From NCBI RefSeq assembly GCF_015831355.1, contig NZ_JADWYR010000002.1:1708296-1772295 (forward strand): a stretch of DNA of 64,000 nucleotides, in the 5' to 3' direction. The notes beneath the pieces are model-generated. The model had not been told where the DNA came from and made no database searches. It saw only the letters and a program-made list of their open reading frames with translations. The DNA comes from Panacibacter microcysteis. Lineage in GTDB: Bacteria > Bacteroidota > Bacteroidia > Chitinophagales > Chitinophagaceae. A program made the position numbers and the translations under genes. Shown here piece after piece: positions 34,766-42,390 of this stretch (its first letter is position 1; the number at the start of each line of letters is the position of its first letter).

Positions 34766-35812
34766 ATGGCAGATCTAACAAAGTTTGATCCGAACGCAGC
34801 CGGAAATCCCAACAACAATATTTTCGGACTACCTTTTACAGAAGAAGAAGCAAAATTGGTCTTGCTACCTGTGCCGTGGGAAGTTACGGTGAGTTATGGC
34901 GCCGGTACGGCAAGAAGTGCTGAACACATTTTTAAAGCCAGCAAACAGGTTGACCTCTTTGATGCTTATGTGCCGGGGGGCTGGCGCAAAGGTTTTTATA
35001 TGCGCGAACATGATAAAAAGTTGTTGATGAAAAGCGACTACCTGCGCAAAGAAGCTGAACTGTACATCGACTATATCTCGAAAGGTTGCATGGTGGCCGA
35101 TAATAAATTCATGTACAAAAGTCTGAAAGAGATCAACGAAGGCAGCGTAATGATGAACAACTGGGTGTACGAACAAACCAAAGACCTGCTGGCACAGGAA
35201 AAACTGGTAGGTATTGTTGGCGGAGACCACAGCACACCACTTGGTTTTTACAAAGCACTGGCGGAAAAACATGGCCATTTCGGCATTCTGCAGATTGATG
35301 CACACTGCGACCTGCGTACTTCGTACGAAGGCTTTAAGTACTCGCATGCTTCTATCATGTACAACGCGTTAAACGAATTGCCCGAGATAGACAGCCTGGT
35401 GCAGGTTGGCGTAAGAGACCTGTGCGAAGAAGAGTGGGAATATATCTGCAACAGCAACTACAGGGTAATCACTTACTTTGATGAACAGATCAAACAGCGC
35501 CTCTACGACGGCCAGCACTGGAACCACCTGGCAGATACCATTGTAAACCACCTTCCGCAAAAAGTACACGTAAGTTTTGATATTGACGGGCTCGATCCCA
35601 AGCTATGCCCATCTACAGGCACGCCTGTCCTGGGCGGCCTGCAAACCGAAGAGGCCATGTATCTTATCCGCCGCATCATCGAAACGGGCAGAACCATCAT
35701 TGGTTTCGACCTTGTTGAAGTAGGCATTGGCGAAAACGGCTGGGACAGCAATGTGGGTGCACGCATACTCTGGAAACTGTGTAATTACCTCATGAAAAGC
35801 AACATGAACTGA
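34766..35812 (+). CDS. Agmatinase / arginase superfamily ureohydrolase
   Basis: A 348-residue manganese ureohydrolase. The metal-ligand motifs are complete: GGDHS (152-156), DAHCDLR (178-184) and SFDIDGLDP (270-278). The family includes agmatinase, arginase, formiminoglutamase and guanidinobutyrase. The N-terminal extension of about 30 residues and the Cys within DAHCD are typical of Bacteroidota agmatinase-like proteins, but the substrate is not proven. The stop overlaps the next start by one base (TGATG), showing tight coupling to the membrane protein that follows. Confidence 0.88.
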   Translation: MADLTKFDPNAAGNPNNNIFGLPFTEEEAKLVLLPVPWEVTVSYGAGTARSAEHIFKASKQVDLFDAYVPGGWRKGFYMREHDKKLLMKSDYLRKEAELYIDYISKGCMVADNKFMYKSLKEINEGSVMMNNWVYEQTKDLLAQEKLVGIVGGDHSTPLGFYKALAEKHGHFGILQIDAHCDLRTSYEGFKYSHASIMYNALNELPEIDSLVQVGVRDLCEEEWEYICNSNYRVITYFDEQIKQRLYDGQHWNHLADTIVNHLPQKVHVSFDIDGLDPKLCPSTGTPVLGGLQTEEAMYLIRRIIETGRTIIGFDLVEVGIGENGWDSNVGARILWKLCNYLMKSNMN

Positions 35813-36372
35813 TGCAGCAGGAATACCGGCTCGTTATAAAAAATGACCGTTACCAGACGGTAGATCTTTTTCGCGTCATTTTTCTTTCCATATTGTGTAC
35901 AGGTTTCATCATCATTGCATATTACAATAACGATATGATGGATATGTTCTGGCCCATGATGTTGTGCATCAGCATCGCATTTGCGCAGAATGAAAAAATT
36001 GTAACACGCTTTGCCTTTATGCGTTTCCTGCGCATTCACCGGTCAGCATTTATATGGGCCATTGCCGGTTCGTTTTTCCTGTTTCCCTGGTGGATCACCC
36101 TGCTCGTTACTACCATCTGCATACTACAGCTATCCGTAAAAGAGCACTTCCACGTAATTGCCGCCGGCAATCAGCTTACCATTACCTCATTACCCGAAAA
36201 AATCATAGACTGGAAGAGTTTACAAAACGTTGTAATAAAAGACGATCTGCTTACCATCGACTACCGCAACAACAAAATTTTCCAGGCACCTGTAAATACA
36301 ACTTCTTCAAACATTGGCAATGAGGCAGAATTTAACGAGTTTTGCCGTTTGCAGATCAGCAGCCACCAATAA
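35812..36372 (+). CDS. Membrane protein with a cytoplasmic beta-rich tail
   Basis: A 186-residue protein. Hydrophobic segments are visible at about 20-38 (FRVIFLSILCTGFIIIAYY), 46-60 (FWPMMLCISIAFAQ) and 80-108 (FIWAIAGSFFLFPWWITLL). The remaining C-terminal part (HFHVIAAGNQLTITSLPEKI, IDWKSLQNVVIKDDLLTIDY) alternates short strands like a PH-type domain. I do not recognise a named family. It overlaps the ureohydrolase stop by one base, so it is probably translated together with it. Confidence 0.68.
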   Translation: MQQEYRLVIKNDRYQTVDLFRVIFLSILCTGFIIIAYYNNDMMDMFWPMMLCISIAFAQNEKIVTRFAFMRFLRIHRSAFIWAIAGSFFLFPWWITLLVTTICILQLSVKEHFHVIAAGNQLTITSLPEKIIDWKSLQNVVIKDDLLTIDYRNNKIFQAPVNTTSSNIGNEAEFNEFCRLQISSHQ

Positions 36373-36399
36373 GTGTTATTACACGTTATAAGGTTTTGG

Positions 36400-36480
36400 T
36401 AACCGGCAGTTGAATAAGCATTAAGCTGCAGTTGCGTCGCACTCTTGTACTGTATATCATTATGCAGCAACAAAACCACC
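36400..36480 (+). repeat. Dispersed intergenic repeat, single A arm
   Basis: The outer end AACCGGCAGTTGAATAAGCA leads to an exact A core at 36431-36450. The inner flank TGTATATCATTATGCAGCAA resembles the copy at 23785. No B partner is present before the radical SAM gene. Confidence 0.82.
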
Positions 36481-36531
36481 AACTCCGGTAATTACAGTCT
36501 TTTTGCGCTGCAACCTTTCAATAAGCATTTT

Positions 36532-37830
36532 ATGATCAAACATTCACCATATCTTTTGTATTCAGACGGCAACGGAAATATTTTCGAAGACCAGACCCTG
36601 TATGCCGTTGGCCGCGAAGGCTGGGATGCTTTTCCTGTACCGGCAGAAGAATGGATACTCCTGCCTGATGGTGGCAACCTGTACGAATTGCCCGGCCGTA
36701 AAGGCATAGGCATAGATACGCAAACAGGCGAAATGCGTTTGTGCGATAAAGGCTGGGCAGTAGCAGCATTTATACCACCTGCACATACCGGTTTTTATAT
36801 AGCCGCATACGAAACAGCACCAAACGCCCCCACGCTGCCGCTGTTTTGCTATACAGCCGCAGGCTGGTACGAAGACCAGTTTTATGTACCGGCTATACGA
36901 ATAGAACAGGATATCCGCCAGGAATGTGGCGGGTACGATGATGAAAAGATTCAGGCTGGTGCAGCAGATCTTTTGAAAGCCTACCCGCACAACAGGCTGG
37001 TAAAACACCTCATGGAAAATTGCTGCATGACGTATAATTGCCCTGCAGCAAGAAACTTTTCATTGCACCGCTGGGAGTGCCCGGTTCCATCATCACCTGC
37101 CTGTAATGCAAATTGTATTGGTTGCATCTCTTTTCAGCCACAGGAAGAAGAAATAGTCTCCACGCAGGACAGGCTAACATTTAAACCTACAGCAGAAGAA
37201 ATTGCAGAATTCACTGTGCCGCATCTTATATCAGCGCCCTACCCTATTGTAAGCTTTGGCCAGGGTTGCGAAGGCGAACCGTTATTAATGTGGGAAACAA
37301 TCAGGGAAGCCATCATTGAAATTAGAAAACATACACAACGCGGCAGCATCAACATCAATACGAACGGCTCCCGGCCAAATGCTGTAAGGGCTTTGTGCGA
37401 GGCTGGCCTGAACAGTATAAGGGTAAGTACCAATTCTGCAAGGGAAAGCATTTACACTCCTTATTACCGCCCTAACAATTACCAGTTCAGCGATATTGTA
37501 GAAAGCCTTAAAGTGGTACGCGGTTATGGCGGCTGGGCAAGCATCAACTATTTCGTTTTCCCTGGTATGACGGATACTGAAGAAGAATATGAAGCACTGC
37601 GTAAATTGATTATTGAAACTGATCTTTCCATGATACAGTGGCGGAACTTTAACATAGATCCCGATTGGTATTTGGGAAAGCTCGGCATTACAGAAACCGG
37701 CGAACTGCTGGGTGTAAAACAACTGATGGATCTTATAAAAGAGGAATTTCCGAAAGTGCAGTTTGGTTACTACAATCCCCCGCTTGAACGCATCAAAGGT
37801 GATTACACACTTGATTTTGCCCACAATTAA
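36532..37830 (+). CDS. Radical SAM protein of unknown function
   Basis: A 432-residue protein. Its CX3CX2C cluster motif is CNANCIGC (Cys191, Cys195, Cys198), followed by a TIM-barrel-like region with the Gly-rich SAM-binding FGQGCEGEPLL. About 180 residues precede the cluster; this N-terminal domain is beta-rich (YLLYSDGNGNIFED, EEWILLPDGGNLYELPGRKG) and may recognise the substrate. The frame extends back to 36445, but MIKHSPYLLYSDG at 36532 is a more natural start, right after the repeat. Substrate unknown. A VOC-family gene follows by 12 nt. Confidence 0.85.
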   Translation: MIKHSPYLLYSDGNGNIFEDQTLYAVGREGWDAFPVPAEEWILLPDGGNLYELPGRKGIGIDTQTGEMRLCDKGWAVAAFIPPAHTGFYIAAYETAPNAPTLPLFCYTAAGWYEDQFYVPAIRIEQDIRQECGGYDDEKIQAGAADLLKAYPHNRLVKHLMENCCMTYNCPAARNFSLHRWECPVPSSPACNANCIGCISFQPQEEEIVSTQDRLTFKPTAEEIAEFTVPHLISAPYPIVSFGQGCEGEPLLMWETIREAIIEIRKHTQRGSININTNGSRPNAVRALCEAGLNSIRVSTNSARESIYTPYYRPNNYQFSDIVESLKVVRGYGGWASINYFVFPGMTDTEEEYEALRKLIIETDLSMIQWRNFNIDPDWYLGKLGITETGELLGVKQLMDLIKEEFPKVQFGYYNPPLERIKGDYTLDFAHN

Positions 37831-37842
37831 ATACAAATTTCA

Positions 37843-38244
37843 ATGATGGAAACGATTGCTGCCAATACTGAAACATCATTTGCCCCTGTGCTGTATATGC
37901 CGGTTGTGGCAGATGCGCTGGCTTATTATCAAAAAGCTTTTAACGCTGTGGAATTGCGGCGCTGGAGCGGCGGCGATGGTACCATCCATGTAGCAGAAAT
38001 GACCATCGGCAACGCAATGTTCCACCTGCATGAGATAACGGGTAAAGACGCACACTTCAACGAACAGCCGCACTCTTTTATCACGCTGGGCTTGTTTACT
38101 GCCAATCCTGATATGATGATGCAGCAGGCCCTCGACGCAGGTGGTAAACTGCTGAATCCTATGCAGGACTACGATTATGGCTATCGCCAGGGAGATGTAC
38201 TCGATCCATTTGGTCACAAATGGACGTTGCAACAGAAAATATAA
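37843..38244 (+). CDS. VOC-family (glyoxalase/PhnB-like) protein
   Basis: A 133-residue single-domain protein of the vicinal-oxygen-chelate fold. It contains APVLYMPVVADALAYYQKAF, the central GNAMFHLHE and the C-terminal VLDPFGHKWTLQQ, which are typical PhnB/glyoxalase-bleomycin-resistance blocks. Such proteins bind a metal and act on diverse substrates; the substrate here is unknown. It begins 12 nt after the radical SAM gene, so the two may be co-expressed. Confidence 0.85.
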   Translation: MMETIAANTETSFAPVLYMPVVADALAYYQKAFNAVELRRWSGGDGTIHVAEMTIGNAMFHLHEITGKDAHFNEQPHSFITLGLFTANPDMMMQQALDAGGKLLNPMQDYDYGYRQGDVLDPFGHKWTLQQKI

Positions 38245-38381
38245 GCAGCCACGTTATTCGGCGCTATTGATAATAATCTTTTTGGTGTACTATACATGTT
38301 AAAATCCTGCTTACGGCATAATAACTTGTGTAATACACACGTGTTAGCATCTTTATAACAGCACAAGTGATTACTGAAAGT

Positions 38382-38389
38382 TAAATTTG
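38382..38389 (+). promoter_or_regulatory. Candidate -7 box
   Basis: TAAATTTG matches TAnnTTTG exactly, 19 nt before the TonB-type gene. Confidence 0.5.
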
Positions 38390-38408
38390 TACGGGTGATA
38401 CCATAAAA

Positions 38409-39293
38409 ATGTTTGAAATGACAAGTATGCAGCAACAACACAGCGAATTCGAAAGGCAAAAAAATATAAAAGCGCTTAGTTATACCACTATTATAACAGC
38501 AGCTATTTTCCTGCTCTTTCTTATTAGCTGGACAATTCCACAACCTGCCGTTCCCATTGTTGATGAAGGTATTGAAGTAAACCTGGGCAATTCAGAAACC
38601 GGCCTTGGTGATGTACCTCCGCAGGTGCCGGGAGAAATGAGCGATGCAGAACAAACAACAGTAGCTGCACCACAAACAACACAGGCAGAAGCGGAAACAC
38701 AACCGGAAGTAGCCGATAATGATGAGCCGGATGCTCCGCCTGTACGCACTTCTCCCAAACCGGAAGTAAAGAAAAACCCCGTGAAGGAAGAAAACACAAC
38801 GGCCAAAACAACCACCAGCAAACCGGTGGTTAACACACCCCCAAAAGTTGTGAAACCAAAAGCAGTATATGCCGGCGGTAAAACCAGCAACGGAACGGGT
38901 AATAATGCCGATTCTTACAATAACGCAAAAAACCAGGGTATTGCAGGTGGCACCGGCGACCAGGGTAAGCCCAACGGCAATCCAAACTCCGACAGCTATA
39001 CGGGCAATGGTGGAAGAGGCAATGGAGGTGTTAATATTACCAGCGGCTTATCTGGCAGAAGAACAATAGGTGGTACACGTTTCGAAGACAGTTATAAATA
39101 TGGTGGTATTGTTTACGTAAACGTAACAGTAGATGAGAATGGCAATGTTTTATCTGCCACTATTAAACAAGGCAGCCCGTTTGCTGATATCAATGCTATC
39201 GCACAACGCAGGGCCAAACAGATAAAATTTTCCAAAGGCACCGAAACACAGACCGGGACCATACAGATCAAATTCGAAAACCCGAAAGGTTAA
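38409..39293 (+). CDS. TonB-like energy transducer protein
   Basis: A 294-residue inner-membrane protein. A short cytoplasmic N-terminus is followed by one membrane segment (about 26-44, IITAAIFLLFLISWTIP), then a long Pro/Glu/Thr/Lys-rich and Gly/Asn-rich periplasmic region (about 45-215), and a C-terminal TonB/TolA-like domain (GGIVYVNVTVDENGNVLSAT). The last domain is slightly shorter than a classical TonB domain. It would couple proton-motive force to an outer-membrane receptor, but no exbB/exbD genes accompany it here. Internal Met codons 4 and 7 are alternative starts. A terminator follows, then folC. Confidence 0.78.
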   Translation: MFEMTSMQQQHSEFERQKNIKALSYTTIITAAIFLLFLISWTIPQPAVPIVDEGIEVNLGNSETGLGDVPPQVPGEMSDAEQTTVAAPQTTQAEAETQPEVADNDEPDAPPVRTSPKPEVKKNPVKEENTTAKTTTSKPVVNTPPKVVKPKAVYAGGKTSNGTGNNADSYNNAKNQGIAGGTGDQGKPNGNPNSDSYTGNGGRGNGGVNITSGLSGRRTIGGTRFEDSYKYGGIVYVNVTVDENGNVLSATIKQGSPFADINAIAQRRAKQIKFSKGTETQTGTIQIKFENPKG

Positions 39294-39307
39294 TCATCAG
39301 CGAATAT

Positions 39308-39347
39308 AAAAAAGCTGGTTACATCAGGGTGTAACCAGCTTTTTTTT
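39308..39347 (+). terminator. Intrinsic terminator
   Basis: AAAAAAGCTGGTTAC and GTAACCAGCTTTTTTT form a 15-bp stem with an 8-nt loop and a T-tract. Confidence 0.92.
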
Positions 39348-39409
39348 GCGCGGTTACCACGGTACACGTTTGTGACGAAGCAAAATGCTTTCTTCATTAC
39401 CTTTCCTGC

Positions 39410-40702
39410 ATGAATTATAAAGAGACAATTAATTACCTCTACAATACCCTGCCCATGTTTAGCCGCATTGGTGCAGCCGCTTACAAGAAAGACCTTACCA
39501 ATACAATTGCCTTATGCAATGCGCTGGATAATCCACAGCAAAACTTCAAAACAATACACATCGCCGGTACCAATGGCAAAGGCTCTGTCAGTCATATGCT
39601 TGCGGCAGTTTTGCAGAAGGCTGGCTATAAAACCGGTTTATACACCTCCCCGCATTTGAAAGATTTCAGGGAGCGTATAAAAGTAAACGGGCATTTATGC
39701 GAAGAGCAGTTTGTGACCAGCTTTGCGCAGCGTATCAAGCCGCAGATCGAAGCAATCGAACCTTCATTCTTCGAAATAACCGTGGCTATGGCTTTTGCAT
39801 ATTTTGCACAGCAACAGGCAGATATTGCTGTTGTAGAAGTTGGCCTGGGCGGCCGACTGGACAGTACAAATATTATCATGCCGGAAGTGTCTGCCATTAC
39901 GAATATCGGGTGGGACCATATGAACCTGCTGGGTGACACCCTTGAAAAAATCGCTTATGAAAAAGCTGGTATCATCAAAGAAAATACGCCGGTTGTAATA
40001 GGCGAAATACTGCCTGAAACAAAACCGGTATTCGAAGCAATTGCCGCAGCAAAAAGAGCTCCGCTCGTATTCGCACAGGATAAAAGAATGGTAACAGGCT
40101 GGCATTATGAACACCACCAGCTTTCGATAACCGTGGCTGATAAGCACAATGACGCCCGTCATACCTACACTACAGATCTTACCGGCATTTATCAAACAAA
40201 AAATATTCTTACAGTACTCGAAACCATCCACCAGTTACAGGCGCAGGGCTGGGCCATTACAACGCAGCATATTGAAGAGGGCTTGCAGCAAACCAAAAAG
40301 TTAACCGGTTTACATGGCCGCTGGGAGATGATCAGCAAACAACCCACTGTAATACTCGACGTGGCACATAATGAAGACGGTATGCAACAACTCACAGCAC
40401 AACTTGAACTTACCACTTACAACCAGTTGCATATTATCATTGGCATGGTGAAGGATAAAGCCATTGAAAAAGTGCTGGCGTTGTTACCTCCTTATGCAAA
40501 GTACTATTTTACCAAAGCACAAATACCGCGTGCTTTAGCCGAAGACGAGCTTGCTGCAAAAGCCGCCGCAACCGGCTTACAGGGTAGCACTTACACGGAA
40601 GTAAATCTGGCTTTAAAAGCAGCATTAACACATGCACATAAAGACGACCTCATTCTCATTTGCGGAAGTGTTTTTCTTGTTGCAGAAGTAAACCCGTTAT
40701 AA
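39410..40702 (+). CDS. folC: Bifunctional folylpolyglutamate/dihydrofolate synthase
   Basis: A 430-residue Mur-ligase-fold enzyme. The ATP-binding loop is in IHIAGTNGKGSVSHML. FolC-type blocks follow: GLYTSPHLKDFRERIKVNG, FEITVAMAFAYFA, VVEVGLGGRLDSTNII and TNIGWDHMNLLGDTLEKIA. It adds glutamate to dihydropteroate and to folates in the cytoplasm. It lies 60 nt after the TonB-type gene's terminator and ends at its own terminator. Confidence 0.94.
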   Translation: MNYKETINYLYNTLPMFSRIGAAAYKKDLTNTIALCNALDNPQQNFKTIHIAGTNGKGSVSHMLAAVLQKAGYKTGLYTSPHLKDFRERIKVNGHLCEEQFVTSFAQRIKPQIEAIEPSFFEITVAMAFAYFAQQQADIAVVEVGLGGRLDSTNIIMPEVSAITNIGWDHMNLLGDTLEKIAYEKAGIIKENTPVVIGEILPETKPVFEAIAAAKRAPLVFAQDKRMVTGWHYEHHQLSITVADKHNDARHTYTTDLTGIYQTKNILTVLETIHQLQAQGWAITTQHIEEGLQQTKKLTGLHGRWEMISKQPTVILDVAHNEDGMQQLTAQLELTTYNQLHIIIGMVKDKAIEKVLALLPPYAKYYFTKAQIPRALAEDELAAKAAATGLQGSTYTEVNLALKAALTHAHKDDLILICGSVFLVAEVNPL

Positions 40703-40705
40703 AGA

Positions 40706-40737
40706 ACAAAGCACCCGGGTGTTGCCGGGTGCTTTGT
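40706..40737. terminator. Intrinsic terminator between convergent genes
   Basis: ACAAAGCACCCGG (40706-40718) and CCGGGTGCTTTGT (40725-40737) form a perfect 13-bp stem with a 6-nt loop. Confidence 0.85.
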
Positions 40738-40756
40738 CTATTGCAAGCATAAAATG

Positions 40757-41911
40757 CTACTTCACCACGGGCCAGGGAAATGTAGATTCCAGGTTAATGC
40801 GCCTGCCTGTTTCCTGCGATTGCCTCGCGGCCTGTATAATTTCAAGCACATGTAATGCATGCTCAGCGTTGATGCGCGGCTCCGTGCCCGTAGCAAGTGC
40901 CTCGCAAATTACAGAGGCGCCCTGCTGCCATACATATGTTCCGGGATCGGTTACAAATTTTTGCGGTTCTTCCGCATCACTTGTGGCAAGCTCTACGCCA
41001 AAAGGCGCCCAGTCGTACCCAATCAGTGCCATATTGCCTTTGCTGCCCCATATGGTAATTGTTGGCCGGCTTTGACCTTTACCCTCATGACCATAAGGAT
41101 CAAAATAATTGAAACCGCATTGCACATGCGACAGCACCCCATTTCCATGATCCATTATTACCATGGCATTGTCTTCTGCCTCCACCGGTATGGTACCTTT
41201 GTCATCTACCGTTCTTGTTTTGGTAACGATGCTCGTCATGGCAACTACTGATTTTACTGGCCCCAGCAAACCGCTCAGCGTGGCAAGGTTGTACACCCCA
41301 AGATCAGGCAAACTACCGCCACCTTTCTCATAAAAAAAAGCGCTCCATGTTGGACCCGTATGCCCATAGTTGGCATGCGCAGCCGCAAGGGTACCAAGTT
41401 TTCCTTCATTGATGGCTTTGGCCATAAAAGCAAACTGCGGGCTATTTACCACTGCCGGTGCACCCCACATCCTTAAGCCTTTTGTTTTGGCAAGATCGAG
41501 CAGCGCCCTCCCTGCTTTATAAGAATTGGCCATGGGCTTTTCGCTCCACACATGTTTGCCTGCATTCAGCGCCTCGCGGTTGAGGTGCTCATGTTCCTGC
41601 ATATTGGTTAAGTTGATCAGCAGGTCAAACGGGGCGCCGGCAAGTAACTGATCAATATGCGGGTATTGGTTTGGCACATTAAATTCTTTTGCACGGTTGG
41701 CCGCACGGTCTGGTTTAATATCGCAGACGCTTACCACTTCCACATACTGCGCTTTTGTTAAATGCGGCAGATATACACCAGATACGCTGCCACAGCCGAT
41801 TACAGCAACTTTAATCTTTTTACCGGCAGGTTGCGTTTTTCCTGTAAGCGGGTTAAAAAAGAATCCTGCAGATAAAATACCTGTTTGTGCAAGGAATTTT
41901 TTACGGCTCAT
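40757..41911 (-). CDS. Gfo/Idh/MocA-family oxidoreductase with a Tat-like signal
   Basis: A 384-residue protein from the chosen start (MSRKKFLAQTGILSAGFFF). The N-terminus resembles a twin-arginine signal, although the pair is Arg-Lys. The Rossmann fold follows (IKVAVIGCGSVSGVYLP), with GKHVWSEKPMANS containing the Glu-Lys-Pro motif typical of the family. Such NAD(P)-dependent enzymes act on sugars or cyclitols; the exported ones in Bacteroidota are often linked to glycan use. The substrate is unknown. The open frame extends to 41932 with an earlier Met. Confidence 0.82.
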   Translation of the reverse strand: MSRKKFLAQTGILSAGFFFNPLTGKTQPAGKKIKVAVIGCGSVSGVYLPHLTKAQYVEVVSVCDIKPDRAANRAKEFNVPNQYPHIDQLLAGAPFDLLINLTNMQEHEHLNREALNAGKHVWSEKPMANSYKAGRALLDLAKTKGLRMWGAPAVVNSPQFAFMAKAINEGKLGTLAAAHANYGHTGPTWSAFFYEKGGGSLPDLGVYNLATLSGLLGPVKSVVAMTSIVTKTRTVDDKGTIPVEAEDNAMVIMDHGNGVLSHVQCGFNYFDPYGHEGKGQSRPTITIWGSKGNMALIGYDWAPFGVELATSDAEEPQKFVTDPGTYVWQQGASVICEALATGTEPRINAEHALHVLEIIQAARQSQETGRRINLESTFPWPVVK

Positions 41912-42025
41912 GTTGTCATGTTGCATCGGCAATCGTTTTGGTTATTGTTATAAGATGATGACTAAATATTTTTTACCCGTTCAATGCCATGTTTGTTTTT
42001 TTGTTAATCAGCATTTGTATTGCAT

Positions 42026-42275
42026 GGCATCGCCTGTTGCCACGCCCGGTTCATCGTTCGGTTGGTGTGGCAGCTGCAGCGTTCCGGTTATACAAGCCGC
42101 AACAGGTAATAAGATCTATTGTGTAAGACGCGTTATTAAGGTCATTCTACTAAGCGCAGCAGCAATTTTAAGTTGTCGTAAAAAAAACTTACGCCGGCTG
42201 CACCATGCTGAAGCATTTCCTGCAGTACAAGTGAGTGACACAACAGGCGATGATAGTAGCAATGCAGCCAGGTAC
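42026..42275. repeat. Dispersed intergenic repeat pair, left arm decayed, right arm B
   Basis: The left side retains GGCATCGCCTGTTGC (42026-42040) but then loses the core. An exact B core lies at 42225-42244, followed by AGGCGATGATAGTAGCAATG and the outer end CAGCCAGGTAC to 42275. It fills most of the gap between the oxidoreductase and mutS and supplies a spurious upstream GTG frame for mutS. Confidence 0.8.
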
Positions 42276-42353
42276 AACATTCACCCGCATTAAAGCATTT
42301 GTTTGTAACACATACACCTGTAAAAGCTGTTTATCCACATTCCGGTGGCATGC

Positions 42354-42384
42354 TTTAGCCGTTGATAGCGTATTTCTATATTTG
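42354..42384 (+). promoter_or_regulatory. Candidate mutS promoter
   Basis: TTTA (42354-42357) and TATATTTG (42377-42384) are 19 nt apart, close to the Bacteroidota pattern. The -7 box ends 6 nt before the ATG, so transcription would begin at or next to the start codon. Confidence 0.5.
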
Positions 42385-42390
42385 CCCTCC

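Noticed and set aside
38409..39293. Adjacent ExbB/ExbD genes for the TonB-like protein
   Set aside because: The neighbours are a VOC protein and folC; no MotA/ExbB- or ExbD-like frame is present on either side.
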